Notes: generated by a model from the letters alone, not told the origin. Counted from the stretch's first letter, positions 25,558 to 35,214 are shown. The stretch is DNA of 64,000 nucleotides from Aestuariivita boseongensis (GCF_001262635.1 NZ_JXYH01000002.1:62001-126000), one strand, 5' to 3'. Numbers and translations: made by a program.

Positions 25558-26892
25558 CTACAGATAATCCGACCGCTGCAGCCCGTACTTCGCCATCTTC
25601 TCGTTCAAGGTTCGGCGCGGCAGGCACAGCTCTTCCATCACGGACGCGATGGACCCCTTGTGGCGGCGCATCGTGTTGTCGATCAACATGCGCTCGAACG
25701 CTTCCACATATTCCTTCAGCGGCTTGCCCTCGGTGGTCATCACCGGCTGCATTTCCTCGTGATCCGACATCAGAAGCGACGCAATCGTCCCGGACCCGCG
25801 CCGCGACTGCAGCACCGCCCGTTCGGCGATATTGATCAGCTGACGCACATTGCCGGGCCAGGGTGCCTGCAGCAACTGCGCGGCCTCCTGCGCACTGACC
25901 TGAGGCGCGTCACAGCCATATTCCTCGGCAAACTGTTCGGACAGGCGCGTGAACAGCGTCAGAATGTCTTCGCCCCGCTGGCGCAAGGGCGGCACGGTGA
26001 TCCGCAGCGCCGCCAGACGATAAAACAGATCGGGCCGGATCGTATCCTCGATCGTGCGATCCTGCTCCTGCATGTTGGAAATGGCCACGATCCGCGTCTC
26101 GGCCGGTGTGCCCTGTTCGTTGATCACGCTCAAAAGCCGCGCCTGCAGCGTTTCGGATAACGCCTCGATATCCTCCAGAACCAGCGTGCCGCCGCGCGCC
26201 TCCTCGATGGCGGGCAATTGCGTATCTTCGGGGTTCACCGGCCCGAACAGCCGCTTGGCCAGCGCCTCTTCCTCATAGGCCGAACAACTGATCAGAACGA
26301 ATTTCTTGCCCGCGCGGCTGCCCACCGCATGCAGCGCGTGCGCAACCATGGTCTTGCCGGTGCCGGTTTCCCCGTCGATCAGCACATGGCCATCAGCCTG
26401 GCCCAGATCCAGAATATCCTCGCGCAGCCGCTCCATCACGGGCGACGAGCCAATCAGCTTTTTCATCAGCTGGCTGCCATCGGACAGCTCACGCCGAAGC
26501 GCGCGGTTGTCCATCGTCAGACGGCGCGCAATGGTGGCTTTCTTGGCCAGCTCGCTCATCCGGTCGGGATTGAACGGCTTTTCCAGGAAATCGAACGCGC
26601 CAATCCGCATCGCTTCCACCGCCATGGGCACATCGCCATGGCCGGTAATCATGATCACCGGCAGCGCACTGTCATTGCCCATCAGCTTTTTCAGAAACTG
26701 GATCCCATCCATCCCCGGCATCTTGATATCCGAAATCACGATCCCCGGGTAATCCGGCCCCAGCACCTTCAGCGCATCTTCCGCGCTTGGAAAGGTTTCG
26801 GTGTCATAGCCGGACAGCGCCAGCCACTGGCTGATCGACTGACGCATATCCTGTTCGTCATCCACAATCGCAATCTTCATGGCCTGTGCCAT
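25558..26892 (-). CDS. DctD-like response regulator with a degenerate sigma54-activator AAA+ domain
   Basis: 444-residue NtrC-family regulator. The receiver domain has phospho-acceptor Asp55 (VISDIKMPGMDG). The AAA+ domain keeps Walker A GETGTGKT (174-181) and an arginine-finger region IRPDLFYRL. However, the region where GAFTGA should lie reads RLFGPVNPEDTQLPAIEE (214-231), and the Walker B acidic pair reads LVLEDI instead of LDEI. The C-terminus is a Fis-type helix-turn-helix (IASVMEELCLPRRTLNEKM). Without GAFTGA, contact with sigma54 is doubtful. Follows the sensor kinase gene by 26 nt. Target genes unknown. Confidence 0.88.
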   Translation of the reverse strand: MAQAMKIAIVDDEQDMRQSISQWLALSGYDTETFPSAEDALKVLGPDYPGIVISDIKMPGMDGIQFLKKLMGNDSALPVIMITGHGDVPMAVEAMRIGAFDFLEKPFNPDRMSELAKKATIARRLTMDNRALRRELSDGSQLMKKLIGSSPVMERLREDILDLGQADGHVLIDGETGTGKTMVAHALHAVGSRAGKKFVLISCSAYEEEALAKRLFGPVNPEDTQLPAIEEARGGTLVLEDIEALSETLQARLLSVINEQGTPAETRIVAISNMQEQDRTIEDTIRPDLFYRLAALRITVPPLRQRGEDILTLFTRLSEQFAEEYGCDAPQVSAQEAAQLLQAPWPGNVRQLINIAERAVLQSRRGSGTIASLLMSDHEEMQPVMTTEGKPLKEYVEAFERMLIDNTMRRHKGSIASVMEELCLPRRTLNEKMAKYGLQRSDYL

Positions 26893-26918
26893 CGCGGGGT
26901 CCTCAGCTTTCTCGCCGC

Positions 26919-28709
26919 TTATTCGGCGGCTTCAATCCTGTCATCTGGCGCAACCGGCAGGCGCATCTCGAAAACCGCACCGCCCTGCTGCGAATTCCGG
27001 GCGGTCAGACGCCCGCCATGGTCGTTCACGATCCCGGACGATATCGCAAGTCCCAAACCAACACCATCGCCGGGCTGCTTGGTGGTGTAGAACGGCTCGA
27101 ACAGCGCATCCAAATCCTCGATCCCCGGCCCGTTGTCTCGCACAGTAAAGGTCACCGTATCGCCCGCCGCCAGAATGATCTCGATCTCGGGGTCTTTCAC
27201 GGATTTGGTGGCGTCCAGCGCATTGCGCAAGAGGTTGATCATCACCTGTTCCACCCGCACCCGATCACCCATCACAAAAACCGGCTCATTGGGCAGAACC
27301 CGCGCGATCCGCACCTGCCTTTGACGCAGCTGAGGCTCCATGATCGACAGGGATGAGGCAAGCGCATCGCCCATGTTTACAGGCACAAACGTGTCGCTTC
27401 CCTTGCGCGCATAGGATTTCAGCTGCCGCGTGATCGCCCCCATCCGCTCGATCAGCCCGTCGATACGGCCAAAGCTGGCCAGCGCCTCCTCGGGCCGGTT
27501 GCGCCGCAGCAGCAGACGCGCCCCCGCCAGATAGGTCTTCATCGCCGCAAGCGGCTGGTTCAGCTCATGGCTCACCGCGGCCGACATCTCGCCAAGCGCG
27601 GCCAGTTTCGAGCTTTGCGCAAGCGTCTGTTCGGCCACTTCCAGCGTCTTTTCCACACGTTCGCGCTCGGCGATTTCCCGCTGCAGCCGGGCGTTCAGTG
27701 CGCGAAGCTCCGCCGACTCCCGCTGGAACAGGGCGACCCGCAAGGCACTCTTTCTACTCAGAAAATAGAAAACGATCGCCAGCAGAATCGCAAAGCCCAT
27801 GATCTCCAGCGCCAGAACTCCGTTCACCCGTTCGCGCACACTGGCATAGGTCGTATAGGACACGATCCGCCAGCCCTGGAACTGGATCCGCCCCTCGCTG
27901 CGCATCACCGCCTGGCCCTGCAAATAGGCATCCGCCGGCAAGGCGGTCCAATCGGCCGTGGCCCGGATCGCGCGGTCAATGGCGCTTTGCGGGGTTTCGC
28001 GGGCCAGCGCCTGTGCCTCGTTCAGCCCCCGCCAGCGCGGTTCGGTCGACAGGATGATCGTGCCGGTGCTGTCGCTCACATGGACCGCATCCGATATCCC
28101 GGCCCACTGGTTTTCGAACTTCGCCAGGTCGACCTCGACGACGATAACGCCCGATACCTGCGATCCACTTTCGATCCGTCGCGAATAACTGAATGAATAA
28201 GCCCCCGTATCCCTTTGAATAACCGAGAAAACCGTGGAATTTGCCCGTAACGCCTCGACAAAGAAAGGCTCGGCCCGGTGCGCCGATCCCAACCTGCTGC
28301 GATCGGTGGCGGCCACCACGCGCCCCTCCCTGTCCAACAGCATGAGAGAGGCCGCGCCAATCTCTTCGACAAAGGAAATCAGCCGCTGGGTCGAGGTGCT
28401 GAAGTCATTGGAATTCAGCGCGCCGATCAGCGTGGGATCGCGCGCCAGGATTTGCGGCACGATGGAATTGCGCTGCAACTCGGACAGCAGGTTGCCCGCA
28501 TAAAGCACAAGGCGCAGTTCCGCGCGTGATTTCGTGCTTTCCGTAAACCGCTGGGTCAGCCACTGATTGGTGACCGATACGGTGACCATGGCCATCGCCA
28601 GAATAACCAGAAACGCCCCGCGCAAATACCAGACCGACCGGTCCGGCCGCGGTTTCGGGGCCAGCGCCGGAACGTTCGAATGTGTCGAAGGCGAACTGCT
28701 CTCGCTCAT
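26919..28709 (-). CDS. DctB-like sensor histidine kinase
   Basis: 596-residue membrane kinase. TM1 (about 31-50) and TM2 (about 300-317) bracket a periplasmic sensor of roughly 250 residues, DctB-type double PDC by length and by FFVEALRANSTVFSVIQRDTG and SFSYSRRI. After a coiled-coil signalling helix (320-365) come the H box AVSHELNQPLAAMK (His381), the N box (NLLRNALDATKS) and G boxes DNGPGIED and GVGLGLAISSGI. DctB relatives sense C4-dicarboxylates. No dct transporter is nearby, so the ligand is inferred only at family level. Confidence 0.9.
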   Translation of the reverse strand: MSESSSPSTHSNVPALAPKPRPDRSVWYLRGAFLVILAMAMVTVSVTNQWLTQRFTESTKSRAELRLVLYAGNLLSELQRNSIVPQILARDPTLIGALNSNDFSTSTQRLISFVEEIGAASLMLLDREGRVVAATDRSRLGSAHRAEPFFVEALRANSTVFSVIQRDTGAYSFSYSRRIESGSQVSGVIVVEVDLAKFENQWAGISDAVHVSDSTGTIILSTEPRWRGLNEAQALARETPQSAIDRAIRATADWTALPADAYLQGQAVMRSEGRIQFQGWRIVSYTTYASVRERVNGVLALEIMGFAILLAIVFYFLSRKSALRVALFQRESAELRALNARLQREIAERERVEKTLEVAEQTLAQSSKLAALGEMSAAVSHELNQPLAAMKTYLAGARLLLRRNRPEEALASFGRIDGLIERMGAITRQLKSYARKGSDTFVPVNMGDALASSLSIMEPQLRQRQVRIARVLPNEPVFVMGDRVRVEQVMINLLRNALDATKSVKDPEIEIILAAGDTVTFTVRDNGPGIEDLDALFEPFYTTKQPGDGVGLGLAISSGIVNDHGGRLTARNSQQGGAVFEMRLPVAPDDRIEAAE

Positions 28710-28760
28710 GAGCGCAGGTTACACCGCAACGCGCCCTGCGCCAAGCGCCTCTGTCGCGGC

Positions 28761-29429
28761 TCAGGCCTCGGTCAGCGCACCTGCCATGGCCCGGAACATC
28801 GCCGCGCCATCGGTGCCGCCATGGCCCGGATCGGCGGCGCGTTCGGGATGGGGCATCATGCCCAGCACGCGGCGGTTTTCCGACAGGATACCGGCGATAT
28901 CATCGCGCGACCCGTTGGGGTTTTCGGTATAGCGGAACGCCACCCGGTCCTCTCCGGCCAGCCGCGCGAGTGTCTCGTCATCGGCAAAATAGTTGCCGTC
29001 ATGATGCGCGATCGGAATGCTGATCACGTCACCCGCATTATACCCTTCGGTGAACACCGAATTCGAGGTTTCGACCCGCAGCCCGACCGTCTTGCAGATA
29101 TATTTCAGACCCGCATTTCGCAAAAGCGCGCCGGGCAGCAGCTTGGTTTCGGTCAGAACCTGAAACCCGTTGCACACCCCCAGGATATAGCCGCCCCGCT
29201 CTGCATGGGCCTTGATCGCGCCGCAGATGGTGGATTGCGCGGCAATCGCCCCGCAGCGCAGATAATCGCCATAAGAAAATCCGCCCGGAACCCCCACGAT
29301 ATCCACGCCTGCAGGCAGATCGGCATCCTTGTGCCAGACCATCGACACATCGAACCCGGCCTGACGGAACGCCACCGCCAGATCACGGTCGCAGTTCGAA
29401 CCCGGAAAAACGACGACGGCTGCTTTCAT
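28761..29429 (-). CDS. purQ: Phosphoribosylformylglycinamidine synthase, glutaminase subunit PurQ
   Basis: 222-residue class I glutamine amidotransferase that supplies ammonia to PurL in purine synthesis. Starts [21 protein letters not shown]. The nucleophile Cys is in [14 protein letters not shown] and the triad His in MMPHPERAA. Adjacent to purS (4 nt) and downstream of purC, the split PurS/PurQ/PurL system typical of alphaproteobacteria. purL is not in the window. Confidence 0.96.
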   Translation of the reverse strand: MKAAVVVFPGSNCDRDLAVAFRQAGFDVSMVWHKDADLPAGVDIVGVPGGFSYGDYLRCGAIAAQSTICGAIKAHAERGGYILGVCNGFQVLTETKLLPGALLRNAGLKYICKTVGLRVETSNSVFTEGYNAGDVISIPIAHHDGNYFADDETLARLAGEDRVAFRYTENPNGSRDDIAGILSENRRVLGMMPHPERAADPGHGGTDGAAMFRAMAGALTEA

Positions 29430-29433
29430 GGTC

Positions 29434-29664
29434 TTACCCCATCTCGATCGAATAGGATTCGATCACCGTATTGGCCAAAAGCTTTTCGCACATCTCGCGC
29501 ACCTGATCCTCGGTGGTGCCGTCGGCCAGCTCCAGGTCGATCACCTTGCCCTGACGCACGCCCTCGACCCCGTCAAAGCCCATCGCGCCCAACGCGTGAC
29601 GTACCACCTCGCCCTGCGGATCCAGAACCCCTGCCTTCAGCATGACGTGTACCCGTGCTTTCAT
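29434..29664 (-). CDS. purS: Phosphoribosylformylglycinamidine synthase, PurS subunit
   Basis: 76-residue bridging subunit between PurL and PurQ, beginning [20 protein letters not shown] and ending IESYSIEMG. Length and motif are standard. ATG 29664 lies 18 nt downstream of a copy of the GTATTT...AAGAAGAAG motif that follows purC. Confidence 0.95.
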   Translation of the reverse strand: MKARVHVMLKAGVLDPQGEVVRHALGAMGFDGVEGVRQGKVIDLELADGTTEDQVREMCEKLLANTVIESYSIEMG

Positions 29665-29681
29665 GATGCGCTCGTCCCCTG

Positions 29682-29702
29682 CTTCTTCTTGCTCTCAAAT
29701 AC
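29682..29702 (-). repeat. 3'-end motif copy B
   Basis: The minus strand reads GTATTTGAGAGCAAGAAGAAG, 34 nt after the purC stop and 18 nt before purS. It shares GTATTT and AAGAAGAA with copies at 6677-6695 and, less exactly, 38036-38055. Confidence 0.5.
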
Positions 29703-29735
29703 GGTATCCCGCCGCCGCCACCGGCCTCGCGGGTG

Positions 29736-30494
29736 TCAGTTGATCAATGTCGGCTTCGTCACGCCCGTGCCCTTGGGCATCACCCCCAGACGCCGCGCGA
29801 CTTCCGCATAGGCATCGGTCAGCGATCCCAGATCGCGCCGGAACACGTCCTTGTCCAGCTTGCGCCCGGTCTCGATATCCCACAGACGACAGCTGTCGGG
29901 GCTGATCTCATCGGCCACCACCAGCCGCTGGAAATCGCCCTCATAGATCCGGCCGACCTCGATCTTGAAATCCACCAGACGGATGCCAACCGCATACATG
30001 ACGCCGGACATGTAATCATTCACCCGCAGCGCAAGGCTCAGGATATCGTCCATATCCTGCGGGCTGGCCCAGCCGAAGGCGGCGATATGCTCCTCGCTGA
30101 CCAGCGGGTCGCCAAGCGCGTCATCCTTCAGGCAATATTCCACGATGGGGCGCGGCAATTGCGTGCCTTCCTCGACCCCCAGCCGCTTTGACATCGACCC
30201 CGCGGCATAATTGCGCACGATGATCTCCAGCGGAATGATCTCGCAGCTGCGCACCAGCTGCTCGCGCATATTTAGCCGTTTCAGGAAATGGTTCGGCACC
30301 CCGATCGAACTCAGGCCGGTCATGAAGAACTCGCTCAGGCGGTTGTTCAGAACCCCCTTGCCTTCGATCACGTCCTTTTTCGCGGCGTTGAAGGCGGTGG
30401 CATCATCCTTGAAATACTGCACGATCGTGCCCGGTTCGGGGCCTTCATACAGGATTTTCGCTTTGCCTTCGTAGATTTTCTTCCGCCGGGCCAT
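29736..30494 (-). CDS. purC: Phosphoribosylaminoimidazole-succinocarboxamide synthase
   Basis: 252-residue SAICAR synthetase, ATP-dependent ligation of aspartate to CAIR in purine biosynthesis. Signature blocks: [42 protein letters not shown] and [15 protein letters not shown] 30494 with AAGGA 8 nt upstream gives the canonical N-terminus; the frame is open further upstream but without similarity. First gene of purC-purS-purQ. Confidence 0.96.
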   Translation of the reverse strand: MARRKKIYEGKAKILYEGPEPGTIVQYFKDDATAFNAAKKDVIEGKGVLNNRLSEFFMTGLSSIGVPNHFLKRLNMREQLVRSCEIIPLEIIVRNYAAGSMSKRLGVEEGTQLPRPIVEYCLKDDALGDPLVSEEHIAAFGWASPQDMDDILSLALRVNDYMSGVMYAVGIRLVDFKIEVGRIYEGDFQRLVVADEISPDSCRLWDIETGRKLDKDVFRRDLGSLTDAYAEVARRLGVMPKGTGVTKPTLIN

Positions 30495-30657
30495 GGGCGT
30501 CCTTTCAGCAGCGCAGGGGGACTCACCCCTGCCTTTGCGCCCTCTTACGCCAAGGGCCTTGTCGTCGCAAGCGGCGCGCCCCCTCTTGCACATGTGCGGC
30601 CCGGATGTCACATCAGGAACAACAAGAAACCGGGACCGACCAAGGGATGATCCTGCC

Positions 30658-30975
30658 ATGACCACTTTCGATGATCGCGAACACGCATTTGAAAACAAAT
30701 TCGCCCATGACGCAGAAATGCAGTTCAAGGCCGAAGCGCGCCGCAACAAGCTGCTGGGCCTCTGGGCGGCCGAGCTGATGGGCAAGACCGGTGATGAGGC
30801 GGCTGAGTATGCCAAAGAGGTCGTGAAAGCCGATTTCGAAGAAGCCGGCGACGAAGACGTCTATCGCAAGGTTGCGGGCGATCTGGGCGATCTGGCGGAT
30901 GAGCCCACCATCCGCACCAAAATGCGCGAACTTATGGCCGAGGCCAAGGCGCAGATCATGTCAGAGGTCGGCTGA
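30658..30975 (+). CDS. DUF1476 / F1-ATPase inhibitor zeta-subunit family protein
   Basis: 105-residue helical protein. [20 protein letters not shown] and [18 protein letters not shown] are the signature of DUF1476, which contains the zeta subunit of Paracoccus denitrificans. Zeta blocks ATP hydrolysis by the F1 rotor through its N-terminal region. The length matches. Divergent from purC. Two palindromes follow its stop codon. Confidence 0.9.
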   Translation: MTTFDDREHAFENKFAHDAEMQFKAEARRNKLLGLWAAELMGKTGDEAAEYAKEVVKADFEEAGDEDVYRKVAGDLGDLADEPTIRTKMRELMAEAKAQIMSEVG

Positions 30976-30990
30976 CGCCACGCGCAACGG

Positions 30991-31068
30991 GCAAAGCCTT
31001 TCGAAAGGCTTTGCGCCCCACCGCGACCGGCCAACCAAAAGCCGGAAAGTTTTTCGAAAAACTTTCCG
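30991..31068. repeat. Pair of long TTTCGAAA-centred palindromes
   Basis: Palindrome 1 (30991-31014) is 24 bp, half-site GCAAAGCCTTTC followed by its exact complement. Palindrome 2 (31043-31068) is 26 bp, half-site CGGAAAGTTTTTC. Both are perfect and centred on TTTCGAAA but differ in their outer stems. They lie in the convergent gap between the zeta gene and rpsI. A related pair is at 38978-39022. Confidence 0.8.
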
Positions 31069-31083
31069 CGCCAAAACAAAAAA

Positions 31084-31105
31084 GCCGCCCCGGATCCGAG
31101 GCGGC
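31084..31105 (-). terminator. rplM-rpsI intrinsic terminator (probably bidirectional)
   Basis: GCCGCC/GGCGGC stem with an inner CGGATCCG. On the minus strand it is followed by TTTTTTG, on the plus strand by CTTCTTTTTTT. It lies 24 nt after the rpsI stop. Confidence 0.85.
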
Positions 31106-31129
31106 CTTCTTTTTTTCGAGGCAAACGGC

Positions 31130-31636
31130 TTAACGCTTGGAGAACTGGAAGCTCTTACGCGCTTTGGCCTTGCCGTATTTCTTCCGCTCGACCACGCGGC
31201 TGTCGCGGGTCAGGAAACCGGCCGCTTTCAGCGCCGCGCGCAGGGACGGATCATACAGCTGCAGCGCTTTTGAAATGCCGTGCTTGACCGCGCCGGCCTG
31301 ACCGCTCAGACCGCCGCCCTTGACGGTGGCCTGCACGTCGAACTGATCTTCGACGCCTGCAACCGAAAACGGCTGGCGCAGGATCATCTGCAGCACGGGG
31401 CGCGCGAAATAATCGTTCAATTCCTTGCCGTTCACCGACACTTTGCCGGAACCGGGCTTGATCCAGACGCGGGCCACCGCATCCTTCCGCTTGCCGGTGG
31501 CATAGGCGCGGCCCAGTTCGTCGCGAACGGGTTCACGGGCGGCCAGCGCCTCTTCGGCGGTGGAGCCCTGAACCGCACCGATATCCTCGGTCACGGCTGC
31601 GGCCAGATCTTCCAATGTGTTGATTTCGTCAGCCAT
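31130..31636 (-). CDS. rpsI: 30S ribosomal protein S9
   Basis: 168 residues. The S9 core starts at about residue 43 ([20 protein letters not shown]), with [19 protein letters not shown] and the C-terminal tail [21 protein letters not shown] that reaches into the P site. An acidic N-terminal extension of about 40 residues is normal for alphaproteobacteria. Coupled to rplM, whose stop lies 5 nt upstream. Confidence 0.97.
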   Translation of the reverse strand: MADEINTLEDLAAAVTEDIGAVQGSTAEEALAAREPVRDELGRAYATGKRKDAVARVWIKPGSGKVSVNGKELNDYFARPVLQMILRQPFSVAGVEDQFDVQATVKGGGLSGQAGAVKHGISKALQLYDPSLRAALKAAGFLTRDSRVVERKKYGKAKARKSFQFSKR

Positions 31637-31641
31637 ATCAC

Positions 31642-32100
31642 TCAGCTCCGGGTATTTTTCTTGTTCATGGATTTGACATCCAGAACTTCAGGGCTTTGCG
31701 CCTCATGGGGGTGCTCTGCCCCTGCATAGATACGCAGGTTGGTCATCTGCTTGCGGCTCAGGCGGTTGCCCGGCAGCATGCGCTTGACGGCTTGCATCAC
31801 GACACGCTCAGGATGCGCCCCTTCCAGGATCTGCGCTTTCGTGCGCGACTTGATCCCGCCCGGATGGCCTGTGTGCCAGTAATAGTTTTCTTCACGCTTC
31901 TTGCCGGTCAGCTGGACTTTGTCCGCGTTGATGACAATTACGTTGTCGCCCATATCCATGTTGGGCGTGAACGACGCTTTGTGCTTACCACGCAGGCGCA
32001 TGGCAACGATCGAGGCAAGACGGCCCAGAACAACGCCCTCGGCGTCGATCAGGATCCATTTCTTGTCGATATCTGCTGGTGTTGCAGAAAAGGTTTTCAT
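31642..32100 (-). CDS. rplM: 50S ribosomal protein L13
   Basis: 152 residues: [56 protein letters not shown] and [23 protein letters not shown] 32100 gives the family start. The C-terminus is slightly extended ([17 protein letters not shown]). Head of the rplM-rpsI operon. Confidence 0.97.
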   Translation of the reverse strand: MKTFSATPADIDKKWILIDAEGVVLGRLASIVAMRLRGKHKASFTPNMDMGDNVIVINADKVQLTGKKREENYYWHTGHPGGIKSRTKAQILEGAHPERVVMQAVKRMLPGNRLSRKQMTNLRIYAGAEHPHEAQSPEVLDVKSMNKKNTRS

Positions 32101-32168
32101 GGCAGGATCATCCTGTTTGACGTGAAAGGCGAGGCGTCCAATACACCTCGCCCGAATTCGATGGGCGG

Positions 32169-32197
32169 GTTCTACAGACCGCACCAAACCACGTCAA
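32169..32197 (-). promoter_or_regulatory. rplM-rpsI promoter
   Basis: On the minus strand TTGACG (32197-32192), 17 nt, TAGAAC (32174-32169). This gives a start near 32162 and a leader of about 60 nt. Confidence 0.7.
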
Positions 32198-32354
32198 GAG
32201 ACCTGCGCACGAAAATATATCGTTAAAACAATATCTTGCAAATAAGGTATCATTTTACCCCAACCCCAAGACACCCCTGCCCGCTCCGCCCTTGCCATTC
32301 CCCGCCCGCTTTCGCAACACTGCGCCTGACCATGCCTGATTTCGCCCGCCCTCC

Positions 32355-32663
32355 ATGCTGATCGAACCCTATCTCGCGGCCCTCGGCCTTCTGGCCCTTG
32401 CCACAGCCATTGGCATCGCGCCTGTCGTCAAACTGATCCGCATTCACGAGGCCCGGCACGAGCTCAAACACGGCTCCGCAGGCTTCATCCGGTCACTTGC
32501 GGGCTGGGCGGTCATCGCCTTCTGGCTGATGGCCACATGGTTTGTTGCCACGATCCTTGGCGACTGGGCCGCTACCCATGACCTTGCAGGCGCGGTGGAC
32601 CGCTCCATGCTCAGACTGCGCATCCTTCTGGAAATCGCGGCCTCTCTGGCGGATTCGGATTGA
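32355..32663 (+). CDS. Small membrane protein of unknown function
   Basis: 102 residues with two hydrophobic helices: YLAALGLLALATAIGIAPVV (residues 6-25) and SLAGWAVIAFWLMATWFVA (about 47-65). No family recognised. Its stop overlaps the ATG of the zinc-ribbon gene (TGATG), so the two are coupled and may act together. Confidence 0.65.
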   Translation: MLIEPYLAALGLLALATAIGIAPVVKLIRIHEARHELKHGSAGFIRSLAGWAVIAFWLMATWFVATILGDWAATHDLAGAVDRSMLRLRILLEIAASLADSD

Positions 32664-33703
32664 TGGAGCAGGCCAGCCAGCGCGCCCTCCTCTGCCCCGC
32701 CTGTGGCGGGCAATGCGTGTTCGACCCGGCGCAACAGATGCTCTCCTGCGAAAGCTGCGGCGCGGCGCATGCCATCGCGGTCGATGCCTCCTATGACCCG
32801 GCGGAAGAGTTTCACTACCACCCAGACACGCCCCATACCGAACAACCCGTTCTGACCCGCGACCGTATCCATCAATGCGAAACCTGCGGGGGCGAGGTGA
32901 TCTTCACCGGCCCGGCCCTGTCGGACCGCTGCGCCTATTGCGACGGGCCGGTCGTGCTGCGCCCGGGCGATGAGAGCTTCCTGACCATGGGGCTGATCCC
33001 CTTCCGCCTGACCGCCGATCAGGCGCAGGCCCGTGCTCTGGATTGGGTGAACCGCCGCATCGCCGCGCCGGGCGATCTGACGGATATCGTCGCACAGGGC
33101 CGCGTCGCGGGGCTTTATGCGCCCTTCTTCACCTTCGACAGTCACGAGGTGGTCGATTACTGGGCTTCCTACCGCACCGGCAGCGGCAAAAACGCCCGCA
33201 CCCGCAAAACCCGCGGCCGGATCAAGATCGCCTTCGACGATCTTCTGGCCCCTGCCTCACCCCATGTCACGCCGATGATCCGCGACGGTATCCTGCACGA
33301 CTTCCACCCGAGAGACCTGCGCCCCTACCAGCCGGCGTTCCTGTCGGGCTTTGCCGCCGAACGCCACCACCTCAGCGTCCCCGAAGGTCTGGAGGCAAAC
33401 GCATCCGACAAGGATCTGCTGATCCGCAACCGTATCCGCACCCATGTAAACAAGAACCGGATCGTCGATATCGGCTATAAAACCCATACCTCCGGCATCC
33501 ATTACCGGCGCATCCTGCTGCCGGTCTGGATCCTGCATTACCATTATGGCGAGAGCGCGATGAAAGTCGTCGTCTGCGGCCTGCGCGGCCGCACCTTCGG
33601 CGAACGCCCCTTCTCCAAACTCAAACTCGCGGCCTATTCCGCCACCCTGTCCGCGCTGGCGATCGTCACCGGCTGGCTTTGGGGCGCGGCAGGCCTGCTT
33701 TAG
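32663..33703 (+). CDS. Zinc-ribbon protein with a C-terminal membrane anchor
   Basis: 346 residues. Two zinc ribbons: CPACGGQC...CESCGAAHA near the N-terminus and CETCGGEV...CAYCDGPVV at about residues 72-95. A beta-rich body follows, and one TM segment (AAYSATLSALAIVTGWLWGA) lies at the C-terminus. Homologues are often mislabelled as PriA or helicase, but no helicase motif is present. Function unknown; possibly a membrane-tethered binding protein. Translationally coupled to the upstream small membrane gene. Confidence 0.75.
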   Translation: MEQASQRALLCPACGGQCVFDPAQQMLSCESCGAAHAIAVDASYDPAEEFHYHPDTPHTEQPVLTRDRIHQCETCGGEVIFTGPALSDRCAYCDGPVVLRPGDESFLTMGLIPFRLTADQAQARALDWVNRRIAAPGDLTDIVAQGRVAGLYAPFFTFDSHEVVDYWASYRTGSGKNARTRKTRGRIKIAFDDLLAPASPHVTPMIRDGILHDFHPRDLRPYQPAFLSGFAAERHHLSVPEGLEANASDKDLLIRNRIRTHVNKNRIVDIGYKTHTSGIHYRRILLPVWILHYHYGESAMKVVVCGLRGRTFGERPFSKLKLAAYSATLSALAIVTGWLWGAAGLL

Positions 33704-34158
33704 CCGGTATAGGACGCTGCCGCCGACCCCGCAGGCGGAATGGCATAGGTCATCGCCGCCCGCGCCACCGGCATGTCCGACCCTTCCGAATACAAAAGCA
33801 CATCACCCACCGACAGCGACTTGCCCAGCTTCAGAAGACGCCCCTTGCCGATCAGGTCCCTGCCCGCCTCGGGCTTGCGCAGGAAATCAAGCGAACTGTT
33901 CGTGGTCACCGCCAAAGCCTTGGGCCCGATCATCGCCAGCGTCATCAGATAGACCGTCACATCCGCCAGCCCGAACATCGACGGTCCCGACACCGTCCCG
34001 CCTGGGCGCAGATGCTGCGGACCCACGATCAGGCGCAACGTGATCTCATAGGGCGCCACATGCTCAACGAAAAAATCGTCTTTCACCTGCGGAAATACCT
34101 TCTGCAGGAACGCATTCAGCGCATCCTGATCCATCGCCAGATCTGCGTCCTTCGGCAT
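33700..34158 (-). CDS. PaaI-type hotdog thioesterase family protein
   Basis: 152 residues with a hotdog-fold core: HLRPGGTVSGPSMFGLADVTVYLMT replaces the usual HGG-x-FALAD stretch, and ALAVTTNSSLDFLRKPEAGRDL follows. Relatives hydrolyse acyl- or phenylacetyl-CoA thioesters. ATG 34158 is preceded by GAGGGAAAGAG. The stop overlaps the end of the zinc-ribbon gene by 4 nt on the opposite strand. Confidence 0.82.
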   Translation of the reverse strand: MPKDADLAMDQDALNAFLQKVFPQVKDDFFVEHVAPYEITLRLIVGPQHLRPGGTVSGPSMFGLADVTVYLMTLAMIGPKALAVTTNSSLDFLRKPEAGRDLIGKGRLLKLGKSLSVGDVLLYSEGSDMPVARAAMTYAIPPAGSAAASYTG

Positions 34159-34216
34159 CTCTTTCCCTCGCTTTTCAATTGCGCTTAAACTCACCCCCAA
34201 TCGAAGGGGAGGCAAG

Positions 34217-35002
34217 ATGTCAATTCTGGAACGTCACGACACGGGTGGGATCGCCCATCTGAACATGAATGCACCCGAAAGGCTCAACGCCCTCTCGGAC
34301 GAAATGCTGGCCGCGCTTCAGGCCGAATTCGACAGCCTGATGGACGACCGTTCGATCCGCGCAGTGATTCTGTCGGGTTCCGGCAAAGCCTTCTGTGCGG
34401 GCCATGACCTGAAACAGCTGACCCAGGGCCGTCAGGCCGAAGATGGCGGGCAGGCCTATTTCAAGGATCTGTTCGAACGCTGCTCGAAAATGATGCTGAC
34501 GATCCGCAAGCTGCCCCAGCCCGTGATCGCCCAGGTCCACGGCATCGCAACCGCCGCCGGATGCCAGCTTGTGGCCACCTGCGATCTGGCAATTGCGGCA
34601 AAAGGGACAAAATTCGGCGTCAACGGCGTCAATATTGGCCTCTTCTGTTCCACCCCCATGGTGGCGCTTTCGCGCAATATCGGCACCAAGAAAACCTTCG
34701 AAATGCTGACCACCGGAACCTTCATTGAAGCCGATCAGGCCGAATCTCTGGGCCTGATCAACCGCGCGGTGCCCGCCGGTCAACTGGAAACCGAAGCCCG
34801 CAATCTGGCCGAAACCATCGCCGGGAAGCTGGCCACAGCGGTAAAAATCGGAAAACAGGCATATTATCACCAACTCGAACTGCCGATTGAGCGGGCTTAC
34901 GCCTATACCGGAGACGTCATGGTGCAGAACATGATGGTTCGTGATACTGAAGAAGGCATCGCTGCATTCCTTGAAAAGCGCGACCCTGATTGGAAACAAT
35001 AA
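34217..35002 (+). CDS. Enoyl-CoA hydratase/isomerase family protein (ECHDC3-like)
   Basis: 261-residue crotonase-fold protein. The N-terminal oxyanion loop GSGKAFCAGHDLKQL and the second one HGIATAAGCQLVATCDLAIA are clear. At the usual Glu catalytic sites I see mostly neutral residues (GVNGVNIGLFCSTPMVALS), as in the ECHDC3 branch whose reaction is uncertain. It is divergent from the thioesterase gene, which may hint at a shared acyl-CoA substrate. Confidence 0.85.
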   Translation: MSILERHDTGGIAHLNMNAPERLNALSDEMLAALQAEFDSLMDDRSIRAVILSGSGKAFCAGHDLKQLTQGRQAEDGGQAYFKDLFERCSKMMLTIRKLPQPVIAQVHGIATAAGCQLVATCDLAIAAKGTKFGVNGVNIGLFCSTPMVALSRNIGTKKTFEMLTTGTFIEADQAESLGLINRAVPAGQLETEARNLAETIAGKLATAVKIGKQAYYHQLELPIERAYAYTGDVMVQNMMVRDTEEGIAAFLEKRDPDWKQ

Positions 35003-35214
35003 CACGTGACTGTTTCGGCCCAAGCACTTGAGAATTGGGCAAGAATGTGTCACAAAAGGGGCGCTGAAAAGATCAGCACACAAAATTCGGGCCGCCGTGG
35101 TTGAACGCCCCTCCAGACCGAACTCTCACCCGGTCACTCACAGTTCCCCCGGCGGCCCCGAAACACCCCCCGATCATATTGCGCAGGCGGCCAAACCGGC
35201 CTAAATCGGCGCGC

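Noticed and set aside
31651-31672. GGGTATTTTTCTTGTTC, similar to the 3'-end motif
   Set aside because: It lies inside the rplM coding end, on the other strand orientation, and lacks the AAGAAG half.
32660-33703. Reading the zinc-ribbon protein as primosomal protein N' (PriA)
   Set aside because: No helicase motifs or ATP site; only zinc ribbons and a TM segment.
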